From an uncultured Armatimonadota bacterium (GTDB lineage: Bacteria; Armatimonadota; Fimbriimonadia; Fimbriimonadales; Fimbriimonadaceae): DNA of 64,000 bases. Shown in pieces: positions 1 to 7,663 of this stretch. Below the pieces are notes generated by a model. The model did not search any database, was not told the origin of the DNA, and saw only the letters and a program-made list of their open reading frames with translations. The DNA is taken from positions 62,001-126,000 of the forward strand of contig CAIYLG010000014.1 in the NCBI GenBank assembly GCA_903927025.1, written 5' to 3'. Position 1 is the first letter of the stretch; each line of letters opens with the position of its first letter. The translations under genes and the position numbers were made by a program.

Positions 1-1117
1 GGTCGACTTCTACTGCCTTGGCAAGCAGGTAACCGGCGAATCCTGCCGCATGATCGACCGCTTCAGGATCCACATCGAAGTCGATGAGGAACGAGTGGAG
101 ATGAACCCCTGCTTCGGCGGCCATTCGAAGCTCATCAAGAACGATTGCGGATCGCTTTTCGTCGGCAGGACTGCCGAAGAACATGATGGGCGGATAAACG
201 CGATGATTTCGGACGAGGGTCGGGACTCCGTCTCGAATGACAACCTGAGGTGCCTCATCAGGAATTGAAACTACTGGCTTGGGTGGCGGTGCGGCAACTC
301 TCTCGCGTCGGAACGTCGGTTTAGGCGTTTCGGCAACCGGAGCTGGCGTAGCAGCTTCAACTGGCGCGTCTTCTAATTCTTCCGCTTCGTCAATGGATTC
401 TGAGTCAACTGTCGTCGCAGCTGTGGTGCCTGGAGCCTTTCGACGTCGATCTCTTCGGCGACGAGGACCACGGTCCTTTCCTTCGGGATCCACAGCCGCT
501 TCGTCCCCCTTTGGCTGACTGGCGGCTGCTGGAACAGGTTTGACCGCTGACTTCACGTGAGCGCGCCAAGTAGGGATCGGAAGTTCCTCGCCACTTAAGA
601 GGAGCGAGTCATCCACCGAGAAGACAGGAATTGGGATCGGAGAGACGTAATCTGCCGCGACCTCAACCGGAGTGGATGCATCCACAGTCGCCGGTTTGGT
701 GCGTGGTGTACCGCGCTTGGCCGCTCCAGCTTTGGCAACCGGCAACTCAACGGGCTTGGAGGCGACTTCCTTGACCGGAATCTCAACCTTACCGCCACGT
801 TTGCCCGTTTGCCTGGGTCGGAAGCTGATCATCGCGCGCTCCGCCTCGTCAAAGAGGTCTGCCAGCGGATCTACGACTGGTGCGTCGACGATTGGAGCAG
901 AAGCTTCAACCTTCTTTTCAGCTTTTTTGGCCGGCCGTTTGGGCTTGGGCGCGACTGTTTCTACAGCGGGAGCTGCAGCTTCAATTACGGGTTCAGGTGT
1001 TGCCGGCTTTCTGGCTCGTATGCTCTTCTTGGGCTTCGTGTCCGGGGCGGCAAGGCTTGGTGAAGTTTGTGTCGTTTCGACGGGATCGGTAGGTGTAGCT
1101 AGCTTCTTTCGGGGCAT
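1..1117 (-). CDS. Partial gene: long disordered basic tail plus glycosidase-like segment
   Basis: The minus-strand frame is open from an ATG at 1117 to the window edge, so about 372 residues are visible and the C-terminus is missing. Residues 1 to about 285 are low complexity, rich in Ala, Pro, Val and Glu, with Lys patches (KPKRPAKKAEKK) and an Arg cluster near residues 208-225 (GPRRRRDRRRK). An ordered segment follows from about residue 290 (DGVPTLVRNHRVYPP, then EAGVHLHSFLIDFDVDPEAV), which resembles the first strands of TIM-barrel glycosidases of the beta-galactosidase type. No signal peptide is visible, which is odd for a glycosidase. The start overlaps the last 19 bases of the upstream HAD gene, so the two are probably co-transcribed. 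Function is not assigned. Confidence 0.6.
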   Translation of the reverse strand, partial: MPRKKLATPTDPVETTQTSPSLAAPDTKPKKSIRARKPATPEPVIEAAAPAVETVAPKPKRPAKKAEKKVEASAPIVDAPVVDPLADLFDEAERAMISFRPRQTGKRGGKVEIPVKEVASKPVELPVAKAGAAKRGTPRTKPATVDASTPVEVAADYVSPIPIPVFSVDDSLLLSGEELPIPTWRAHVKSAVKPVPAAASQPKGDEAAVDPEGKDRGPRRRRDRRRKAPGTTAATTVDSESIDEAEELEDAPVEAATPAPVAETPKPTFRRERVAAPPPKPVVSIPDEAPQVVIRDGVPTLVRNHRVYPPIMFFGSPADEKRSAIVLDELRMAAEAGVHLHSFLIDFDVDPEAVDHAAGFAGYLLAKAVEVD

Positions 1118-1803
1118 GGCGTTTGTAAAAATGCGGACTCGGCCCAGGCGTACAGTTCTTCAGGAGTATCAACGAGAAAATCGGGATTCTCCGCCAGGAG
1201 TGTGTCTCGGTGGGCGGCACCGTACGCGACGGCGACGCAGGTTGCACCTGCTCCGCGCGCACAGCGAAGGTCATAAACCGAGTCGCCGATGAGGACGGCG
1301 CGAGCGGGATCTACATTGAGCCGCTGGCAGGCCAAAATGGCGCTTTCGGGGTTAGGTTTAGGAAAAACAACGTCGGAGGCGCAGACAGCTGTGTCCAGAT
1401 ACTGTGCTCCGTGAAAATCTTCTAGGAACGTAGCAAGCTCCATCGAATCCTTGCTGGTGACAAGGCCTGCTTTAAGGCCCTGCTTATGGCAGAGAATCAG
1501 TGCCGCTACGGCGGGGTCAAACAGCGATTCATGCTGTCGGTGAACCTCATAACGTCCGAGCGTGTATATCGACATCTCTGAAAGTCGCTCTTCCTCGATC
1601 TGAGTTTCAGAATAGAGGGCGAACTGGTCGCGGAGCGGCATGCCGATAAGATCGCGAATCTGACGGATTGAGGGGCGATGACCGAAGTAGTGCTCGATTG
1701 CGTCACCAAGGCCACGCACAATCATTTCCAGGCTGTCGACCAGCGTTCCATCTACATCAAACAGAACGGCGTCGAAATTCGACAGGGAAAGCCTCTCAGG
1801 CAT
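1099..1803 (-). CDS. HAD-superfamily phosphatase, phosphoglycolate phosphatase-like
   Basis: This 234-residue protein has all HAD motifs in order: motif I DVDGTLVDS near residues 16-24 with the nucleophilic and acid/base Asp, motif II in GLVTSKDS, the motif III lysine in FPKPNPE, and motif IV in LIGDSVYDL. An alpha-helical cap lies between motifs I and II, as in the Gph/PGP subfamily. It probably hydrolyses a small phosphorylated metabolite in the cytoplasm; phosphoglycolate is a guess from the subfamily. It heads a minus-strand unit and overlaps the next gene by 19 bases. The ATG at 1803 lies 7 bases after a CATACT hexamer and has no Shine-Dalgarno match. Confidence 0.85.
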   Translation of the reverse strand: MPERLSLSNFDAVLFDVDGTLVDSLEMIVRGLGDAIEHYFGHRPSIRQIRDLIGMPLRDQFALYSETQIEEERLSEMSIYTLGRYEVHRQHESLFDPAVAALILCHKQGLKAGLVTSKDSMELATFLEDFHGAQYLDTAVCASDVVFPKPNPESAILACQRLNVDPARAVLIGDSVYDLRCARGAGATCVAVAYGAAHRDTLLAENPDFLVDTPEELYAWAESAFLQTPCPERS

Positions 1804-1810
1804 CCTCGCA

Positions 1811-1816
1811 AGTATG
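1811..1816 (-). promoter_or_regulatory. Candidate -10 box (CATACT) for the HAD gene
   Basis: CATACT on the minus strand ends 7 bases before the ATG at 1803, placing the predicted transcription start on or next to the start codon. One base differs from TANNNT. Confidence 0.4.
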
Positions 1817-1852
1817 ACAGAAGCAAGGCACAGCGCGCCCGGATTCGGCGGG

Positions 1853-1858
1853 TATCCT
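1853..1858 (+). promoter_or_regulatory. Candidate -10 box (TATCCT) for ridA
   Basis: TATCCT ends 7 bases before the ridA ATG, consistent with a leaderless mRNA. No ribosome binding site is present between box and start. Confidence 0.5.
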
Positions 1859-1865
1859 GCCCCGG

Positions 1866-2246
1866 ATGATGAGAGAGAGGATATCCACTACCGATGCCCC
1901 TGGGGCAATTGGCCCTTACAGCCAAGCCATTCGAGCTGAAGGACGCTTCCTGTTTTTGAGTGGGCAGATCCCTCTTACACCCGATGGTCAGCTCCTCGTA
2001 GGTGATGTGAAGCTCCAAACCGAGCAGTCCATGACCAACATCAAGGGTGTCCTTACCGCTGCGGGCCTTACATTTGCCAATGTTGTAAAGACCACTATCT
2101 TTTTGAGCAGCATGGACCACTTTGCTTCGGTCAATGAAGTGTATGGCGCCTACTTTGAATCTGATCCTCCTGCCCGATCGACCGTTGCCGTTGCGGGACT
2201 TCCTCGCGGCGTCGATGTCGAAATCGAAATGATCGCGGTTTACTGA
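1866..2246 (+). CDS. ridA: RidA family enamine/imine deaminase
   Basis: This 126-residue protein belongs to the YjgF/YER057c/UK114 family, which hydrolyses reactive 2-aminoacrylate and related enamines made by PLP enzymes. The family hallmarks are visible: GPYSQAI near the N-terminus, FLSGQIPL, and the C-terminal PARSTVAVAGLP containing the substrate-binding arginine, followed by VEIEMIAV. Length matches the usual 125-130. It is divergent from the HAD gene across 62 bases. Two ATG codons are adjacent (1866, 1869); the first is exactly 8 bases past a TATCCT box and is preferred. It may be co-transcribed with the gene at 2330, 83 bases downstream. Confidence 0.9.
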   Translation: MMRERISTTDAPGAIGPYSQAIRAEGRFLFLSGQIPLTPDGQLLVGDVKLQTEQSMTNIKGVLTAAGLTFANVVKTTIFLSSMDHFASVNEVYGAYFESDPPARSTVAVAGLPRGVDVEIEMIAVY

Positions 2247-2329
2247 GAGTGCCTTTCACGGCGATCTAACGTCTTATCCAAAGCCGCAGTCTGGGCGCCG
2301 CCTCCGGGATTGCGCAGCAGGGAACACCT

Positions 2330-3235
2330 ATGAAGCACGTTGTTTCGATTAGTCTAGGAACCAGCAAGCGCGACAAGCGCGATGAGGTTGAGATTCTGGG
2401 AGAAAAATTTCTTCTGGAGCGCATCGGCACAAACGGAGACATGGGCCAGTTCGCCCAGATGTTTAAAGACCTAGACGGGAAAGTTGATGCCCTGGGTGTT
2501 GGCGGTGCCGATATCGCGGTGGTGATTGAGGACAGGAAATATCCGTTCCGAGAGATACTCGGCCTCATTAAGGGCGCGGTGAAAACACCGGTTGTGGATG
2601 GTGGCGGACTCAAGCACACGTTGGAGCGCGATACCATTCGGTCCCTTCAGGCGGACGGCATTATCGACTTCAAGAAGGAGAAGGTGCTCCTCGTGTGTGC
2701 AGTAGACCGTTTCGGAATGGCGCAGGCGCTGGATCAAAGCGGGGCGGACGTCGTATTTGGGGACTTTCCATTCACGATTGGCATGCCGATCAAGCTGACC
2801 AAATACAGTCAAGTTAAAAAACTTGGGGGCCTCATTCTTCCCATCGCGACCAAGCTGCCGTTCAAATGGTTCTATCCCACCGGCGAGAAGCAGGAGAAGC
2901 GAACGCCGAAGTATCCCGAGTTCTTCAAGGGCGTCACCGTGATCTGCGGAGACTGGCACTACATCCGTAAATTCATGCCAGACAACCTTGAGGGAGTGAC
3001 GATCATCACCCAAACCCTGCGAACCGCAGACCTGGAGCTGCTCAAGCAGTGCAAAGCCAAGCGGGCGATCACGACGACTCCGATCATTGGGGGAGAAACG
3101 TTCGCCACAAACGTCATGGAAGGAGTCCTTGTGGCCCTCATCGGCAAGAAGCCGGAGCAGATCACAGAACAAGATTATCGTGATAAGCTCTCGGAACTTG
3201 GCTGGAAGCCGAATGTCATCGAACTGACACCGTAG
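2330..3235 (+). CDS. Conserved protein paired with an acyl-ACP-reductase-like gene
   Basis: This is a 301-residue soluble protein with no signal peptide or membrane segment. The N-terminus is MKHVVSISLGTSKRDKR; later segments are LGVGGADIAVV, TPVVDGGGLKHTLER and TTPIIGGETFATNVMEG, where glycine-rich turns at strand ends suggest an alpha/beta nucleotide- or phosphate-binding fold. I recall relatives in databases under the name quinate 5-dehydrogenase, but nothing in the sequence shows that activity, and the name may come from its neighbour. It starts at an ATG with AGGG 8-11 bases upstream and is followed after 47 bases by the reductase-like gene. A shared pathway is inferred from the pairing only. 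Confidence 0.6.
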   Translation: MKHVVSISLGTSKRDKRDEVEILGEKFLLERIGTNGDMGQFAQMFKDLDGKVDALGVGGADIAVVIEDRKYPFREILGLIKGAVKTPVVDGGGLKHTLERDTIRSLQADGIIDFKKEKVLLVCAVDRFGMAQALDQSGADVVFGDFPFTIGMPIKLTKYSQVKKLGGLILPIATKLPFKWFYPTGEKQEKRTPKYPEFFKGVTVICGDWHYIRKFMPDNLEGVTIITQTLRTADLELLKQCKAKRAITTTPIIGGETFATNVMEGVLVALIGKKPEQITEQDYRDKLSELGWKPNVIELTP

Positions 3236-3282
3236 TTAAATAGTATTGGCGCTGGTTTGTGGCGCTCTGCAGAGGAACAAAT

Positions 3283-4359
3283 TTGAATCGATTCGGATTT
3301 ATCATCCATCCCCTCTTCCCAAAGGACCTCGCTCGATACTATCCGATCGTCAAGTATCTGCCGGATCGTGTTATTGAGGAGTTCCTGAAGCGAAAGAGCC
3401 CAGTGACTGCCAGCAACATCACGGGAATCGTTTCGAAGACGGGCATTGAGACAGAGGGCTGGTTCATGGGCCTTCCCCTGGTTCCTAGGCAGATTCAGAC
3501 CCTTCCTGTCGAATTTGTCTATGAGAAGATTCTGGGCTGTGTGGAACTCGCCGCCCAAAACGGTGCTGCCCTTTGCGGTCTGGGTGCGTTTTCGAGCGTG
3601 GTTGGAGACGGAGGACTGACGGTATCGCAAAAGGCGAGCATTCCCGTCACCACCGGAAACAGCTACACAGTAGCCACTGCGATCTCCGGCACCCTCCAGG
3701 CCTGTGAAATGCTTGAAATTGATCCAGCCAACTCAACCCTAGCAGTAGTTGGAGCAACCGGATCGATTGGCAAGACTTGCGCAAAGGTATTGGGCCGCCA
3801 ATTTGGACGCATCATCGTGATTGGCCGCGATCTGGAGCGCACCCAGGCGGTTGCGAATGAGATTCCGAACGCAGAATCCAGCATCAATCTGGATGACCTC
3901 AAGGTCGCGGACGTTATCGTCACCGTGAGTTCGGCGGGTAAGGAATTGATCTTGCCAGGTCACCTGAAGCCGGGATGTCTCATCTGCGACGTTGCTCGTC
4001 CAAGAGATGTTTCCGAGAGAGTGAGAAAGGAGCGCCCGGACGTTTTGTGCATCGAGGGCGGTGTGATCAACGTTCCCGGCCACGTCGAGTTCAATTTCCC
4101 CCTTGGGTTTCCTCCCAAGACAGCCTATGCCTGCATGAGCGAAACGATGATGCTGGCACTGGAAGGCGATCCGTCACTCTATAGCTTCACGGTTGGAAAA
4201 GACGTGACGGTGGAGCAGGTTGACAAGATATCCCAGCTCGCTGACAAGCACGGATTTACGTTGGCTGGCCTGAGGTCTTTCGAGAAGGCACTGGATCCGG
4301 AAGCGGTGATTCGAGCGAGGAAGGCCCGAATGATGGCTCCAACCGTCGCCCGGGTCTAA
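3283..4359 (+). CDS. Long-chain acyl-ACP reductase-like NAD(P)-binding enzyme
   Basis: The 358-residue protein resembles cyanobacterial acyl-ACP reductase, which reduces fatty acyl-ACP to fatty aldehyde through a cysteine thioester. Three features match that family: FSSVV followed by VTTGNSYTVA, a Rossmann motif VVGATGSIGKT at about residues 155-165, and YACMSETMMLALEG, whose Cys (about 284) aligns with the acyl-accepting Cys of the cyanobacterial enzyme. I choose TTG 3283 as start because AGAGGA lies 6 bases upstream; the in-frame GTG at 3259 has no such site. No aldehyde-deformylating oxygenase is nearby. Weak shikimate-dehydrogenase-like annotation is possible because of the Rossmann domain. 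The substrate is inferred. Confidence 0.7.
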   Translation: MNRFGFIIHPLFPKDLARYYPIVKYLPDRVIEEFLKRKSPVTASNITGIVSKTGIETEGWFMGLPLVPRQIQTLPVEFVYEKILGCVELAAQNGAALCGLGAFSSVVGDGGLTVSQKASIPVTTGNSYTVATAISGTLQACEMLEIDPANSTLAVVGATGSIGKTCAKVLGRQFGRIIVIGRDLERTQAVANEIPNAESSINLDDLKVADVIVTVSSAGKELILPGHLKPGCLICDVARPRDVSERVRKERPDVLCIEGGVINVPGHVEFNFPLGFPPKTAYACMSETMMLALEGDPSLYSFTVGKDVTVEQVDKISQLADKHGFTLAGLRSFEKALDPEAVIRARKARMMAPTVARV

Positions 4360-4362
4360 AGT

Positions 4363-4914
4363 TCAGTACTGGGCGCCGGCAAGGCTGACCGACCCTGCTG
4401 GAAGCATTTCAAAGAGTGCCTCGCGCCTTAAGCCGCCGATCTTCGCGAAGAAGCGGTGGGGATACTGTTCAATGGTTTCGTTATAGTGGTGAACCACTTC
4501 GTTGTAGTACTCCCTGGCCAACGCTATCTTCTGTTCCGCCAATTCAACCTGCATGTGTATGAGGGCTGCTTCGTCGTCCCGATGGAGTTCGACACACCCT
4601 TTTGAAACCACAAAGAGGTGATGCAGTGCGTGACTCAGATGAGTTGAAGCAAGAATTCGCTCTTCCAATGTGCGCGCTGCAAGTAGCCTGCTACGGGCAT
4701 CGATGACGTGCTCGATGATCCAGGCTTCGTGGCGGACGTATTCTGAAACTGCCAAGAGAAGGTCAGGAATCGTCGCGTGGTGACCGCTGAGCTCGTCAAT
4801 GTGCTGAAGCGCGTTTCGGCTCTGCATACGCAGCCAAAGCAGCCGGTAGTAAATCAAACCGCCGTAGGCCGTAAAGCCAGCCGGCACCAAAATCAATAGA
4901 AAAGACGCCCTCAT
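4363..4914 (-). CDS. LemA family membrane-anchored protein
   Basis: This 183-residue protein has one N-terminal membrane segment (about residues 3-25) followed by an all-helical domain. The C-terminal part ALAREYYNEVVHHYNETI followed by a Pro-rich turn and F..KIGG matches the LemA signature, in which a helix with AR..YN..V..YN ends before a Phe-Pro-rich turn. LemA proteins have no settled biochemical role. Basic residues follow the membrane segment; orientation is not clear. The gene lies 24 bases after the lipoprotein gene on the same strand and is probably co-transcribed. It converges on the reductase-like gene with a 3-base gap. Confidence 0.78.
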   Translation of the reverse strand: MRASFLLILVPAGFTAYGGLIYYRLLWLRMQSRNALQHIDELSGHHATIPDLLLAVSEYVRHEAWIIEHVIDARSRLLAARTLEERILASTHLSHALHHLFVVSKGCVELHRDDEAALIHMQVELAEQKIALAREYYNEVVHHYNETIEQYPHRFFAKIGGLRREALFEMLPAGSVSLAGAQY

Positions 4915-4938
4915 TTTGAAGTCGCGGAATACCTATTG

Positions 4939-5394
4939 TTACGGACGATCCTTGACTCCCGTTGCGACTCGCAAAAGCTTCACTTCTGATGCATCCATGG
5001 CTTTTGGATCACGATATCGAATCGATCCATCTGGCTGCATGTCGAGGTAGATCGGACCGATGTTCGCCTTGGTGGCCTCAGACTGCTCGTTCACATCGAT
5101 GTTGGCGATCTTGGTTACTGTCAACACTGCGTGCATCCCGTCCACCGCAATCGTTCCAGACTTGGGCACGCTGAGATCTTTAAGGTCGAACCGGCCGCTG
5201 GGATAAATGTAGAGCAGGACCTGACTGGCGGAAAAAAGGACGTAGGAAGGAACGCCGGGCCGCGGAGCCATCGCACGGTGGCCATCCCACTTTCCAAAGA
5301 AGTCTGCGCGTGGACCACATGACGCAAGCATTAAGCCTGCCGCTAGGGCAGTCAGGGGGGCTCCGCCAGATATAATCCTTGAGATGCCCCTCAT
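4939..5394 (-). CDS. Predicted lipoprotein
   Basis: From ATG 5394 the protein has 151 residues. The N-terminus MRGISRII is basic, then a hydrophobic stretch runs into the lipobox LASC, so it is probably lipidated and exported. The mature part is short and beta-rich (DFFGKWDGHR, GTIAVDGMHAVLTV, IYLDMQPDGSIRYRD), similar in style to small lipocalin-like proteins that are often annotated as hypothetical. An earlier ATG at 5418 would place eight residues before the signal peptide and is less likely. The chosen start overlaps the purL start head to head: the first 11 bases of both genes lie on the same DNA. A TACACT box ends 9 bases upstream. Confidence 0.6.
   Translation of the reverse strand: MRGISRIISGGAPLTALAAGLMLASCGPRADFFGKWDGHRAMAPRPGVPSYVLFSASQVLLYIYPSGRFDLKDLSVPKSGTIAVDGMHAVLTVTKIANIDVNEQSEATKANIGPIYLDMQPDGSIRYRDPKAMDASEVKLLRVATGVKDRP
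5371..5376 (+). promoter_or_regulatory. Consensus -10 box (TATAAT) for purL
   Basis: A perfect TATAAT ends 7 bases before the purL ATG, which would put +1 at the start codon. It lies inside the signal-peptide codons of the divergent lipoprotein gene. No good -35 match is seen 16-18 bases upstream. Confidence 0.6.
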
Positions 5395-7630
5395 CACTCC
5401 TGAAGTGTACACGTCCATGGGATTGAACGCGGAGGAGTTCGCGCTAATCCTTGAGCTTCTTGGCCGAGAGCCCAGCTACACAGAACTCGGAATGTTCGCC
5501 GTGATGTGGAGCGAGCACTGTGGCTACAAATATTCTCGCCCCGTCTTGGCGTATTTCAAGCGCTACAAAGAGGCGATGGAAGGCGATGGGCTGGAGAATG
5601 CCGGCATCGTGGATATCGGAGATGGCATAGGCATCACGATGAAGGTGGAATCACACAACCACCCATCGGCGGTTGAGCCCTATCAGGGCGCTGCCACCGG
5701 CGTCGGCGGCATCATTCGAGACATTCTCACGATGGGCGCAAGGCCGATAGCTGGTCTCAACTCCCTGCGCTTTGGTCCGATTCGCGACAACGAAGCTTCG
5801 CCGGAGATCATTGAGCGCAACCGCTATCTGTTTGAGCACATCGTCGCGGGTATTGCCGGATACGGCAACTGCGTGGGCGTCCCCACCGTCGCAGGCGAAG
5901 TTGGCTTCCATCCTCGCTACAGCGGAAACCCGCTGGTCAACGCCATGTGCGTCGGAATTCTCAAGCTGGATGAAGTGACGACCGCGGCGGCGGCTGGAAT
6001 TGGCAATCCTGTGATCTACTTAGGATCCGCGACAGGAAAGGACGGAATCCACGGTGCAACGTTCGCCAGCGACGCGCTTGGAGAAGACAGCGAAGCCAAG
6101 CGTCCGAACGTGCAGATCGGAGATCCGTTTGCTGAGAAGCTATTGATTGAGGCGACCCTCGAGGCGCTTGCGACAGGAGCCATCGTGGCCATACAAGATA
6201 TGGGTGCGGCCGGCTTAACCTGCTCGACGGTGGAAATGGCGAGCAAGGGAAGTGTTGGCATGGATGTCGACCTTGACCTCGTCCCGATGCGAGAGGACGA
6301 TATGACGGGCTATGAACTGATGCTCAGCGAGAGCCAAGAGCGCATGCTTGCGGTAGCAGAACTCGGCAGAGAGCAGGAAGTCCTCGACGTGTTCCGCAAA
6401 TGGGGGCTGAAGGCCGAAGTCATCGGATATGTCACCGACAACGGACTGGTCACTATCAAGCGGTGGGGACACGTTGAGGCTCAAGTGGACCCAAAGCTGT
6501 TGACAGACCATTGCCCTGTGTATAAGAGCACCACCGAGATTCCGGACTACTTCCATCGGGCCGCCAAGTTTGACCCAACGTCACTGCCCAAGATCGACCT
6601 CCATGCGGCGTTGACTCAGCTGCTCAGCTCGCCAGAGATCTCAAGCAAGCGATGGGTTTTTGAGCAGTACGACCAACAGGTCCAAACTCAGACAACACTC
6701 TCCTTCGGACGCGGAGACGCTGCCGTTTTAGCACCTCGGGGAACTGAGAAGGGAATCGCGCTGAAGATTGATGGCAATGCCAGGCAATGCTATCTGCACC
6801 CGTATCGCGGCGGTCAGCTAGCGGTAGCAGAGGCTGCTCGAAATGTTGCGTGTACCGGAGCCACACCGGCTGCCGTTACGGACGGCCTGAACTTTGGCAA
6901 TCCGACCTATCCCCATGTCTACTGGCAGTTCAGCGAAGCGGTCAAAGGAATTGCCGATGCAGCAGAGGTCATGCAGACACCGGTCATCAGCGGCAACGTC
7001 AGCTTTTACAATCAGAGCGATCTGGGAGAAGTTCCTCCGACGCCGTTAATCGGAATGCTTGGCATTCTCGATGACGCGCGACAGCGAGTCGGTATCGCTC
7101 CTGAATCTGGAATGGAACTCGTTCTGCTTTCTACGGTCAAAAACGAAGTGGAACAACAGGGCCTAGGGGCAAGCGCGCTGCTTGCTGAAGTCTATGGCCA
7201 AGAAGATGGCTACCCAGAGGCACCCGAGATGCTGGATGAGTACCGACTATGCCAGGCTTTGGCAGAAGGGGTGAAGGAAGGGATCGTCCTTGCCGCCCAT
7301 GACCTCAGCGATGGGGGGCTAGCGGTTGCAGCGGCAGAAATCGCAGTGGCTGGCGCTGGAGTGCAGATTGTTTCCGTTCCCCGTCCGAAGCATCGAGATG
7401 AAGCAAGGCTTTTTGGCGAAATTCCAGGTCGAGTCCTCGTTTCTACCAAGTCCGTTCTCAAGCTGGAACAGCTAGCAGACAAATACTCTTTGAATCTGAT
7501 GCCAGTGGGTCATGTTGGATCTGGAGAGGGTTTGCAGATTGCGCTTGGCGATGTGAAGCTTTCATGGACCAAGCGGGAACTTGAAGACGCCTTCGAAGGT
7601 TCAATTTCACGCGTGATGGCGGGCGCTTAA
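5384..7630 (+). CDS. purL: Phosphoribosylformylglycinamidine synthase subunit II
   Basis: The 748-residue protein is the small-type PurL of the PurSLQ complex, which uses ATP and glutamine-derived ammonia to convert FGAR to FGAM in purine synthesis. Motifs include YTELGMFAVMWSEHCGYKYS, KVESHNHPSAVEPYQGAATG and GARPIAGL, and in the second half TDGLNFGNPTYP and AAHDLSDGGLAVA. Length and N-terminus match the Bacillus-type enzyme. purS and purQ are not in the window. The ATG at 5384 follows a consensus -10 box by 7 bases, so the mRNA is probably leaderless. Its first 11 bases overlap the start of the divergent lipoprotein gene. Confidence 0.95.
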   Translation: MPLITPEVYTSMGLNAEEFALILELLGREPSYTELGMFAVMWSEHCGYKYSRPVLAYFKRYKEAMEGDGLENAGIVDIGDGIGITMKVESHNHPSAVEPYQGAATGVGGIIRDILTMGARPIAGLNSLRFGPIRDNEASPEIIERNRYLFEHIVAGIAGYGNCVGVPTVAGEVGFHPRYSGNPLVNAMCVGILKLDEVTTAAAAGIGNPVIYLGSATGKDGIHGATFASDALGEDSEAKRPNVQIGDPFAEKLLIEATLEALATGAIVAIQDMGAAGLTCSTVEMASKGSVGMDVDLDLVPMREDDMTGYELMLSESQERMLAVAELGREQEVLDVFRKWGLKAEVIGYVTDNGLVTIKRWGHVEAQVDPKLLTDHCPVYKSTTEIPDYFHRAAKFDPTSLPKIDLHAALTQLLSSPEISSKRWVFEQYDQQVQTQTTLSFGRGDAAVLAPRGTEKGIALKIDGNARQCYLHPYRGGQLAVAEAARNVACTGATPAAVTDGLNFGNPTYPHVYWQFSEAVKGIADAAEVMQTPVISGNVSFYNQSDLGEVPPTPLIGMLGILDDARQRVGIAPESGMELVLLSTVKNEVEQQGLGASALLAEVYGQEDGYPEAPEMLDEYRLCQALAEGVKEGIVLAAHDLSDGGLAVAAAEIAVAGAGVQIVSVPRPKHRDEARLFGEIPGRVLVSTKSVLKLEQLADKYSLNLMPVGHVGSGEGLQIALGDVKLSWTKRELEDAFEGSISRVMAGA

Positions 7631-7645
7631 TCGCGAGCTTCGTCG

Positions 7646-7651
7646 TACAAT
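7646..7651 (+). promoter_or_regulatory. Candidate -10 box (TACAAT) for the TPR gene
   Basis: TACAAT ends 12 bases before the ATG at 7664, giving a predicted leader of only about 5 bases. Confidence 0.4.
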
Positions 7652-7663
7652 CAGTTCAAGGGG

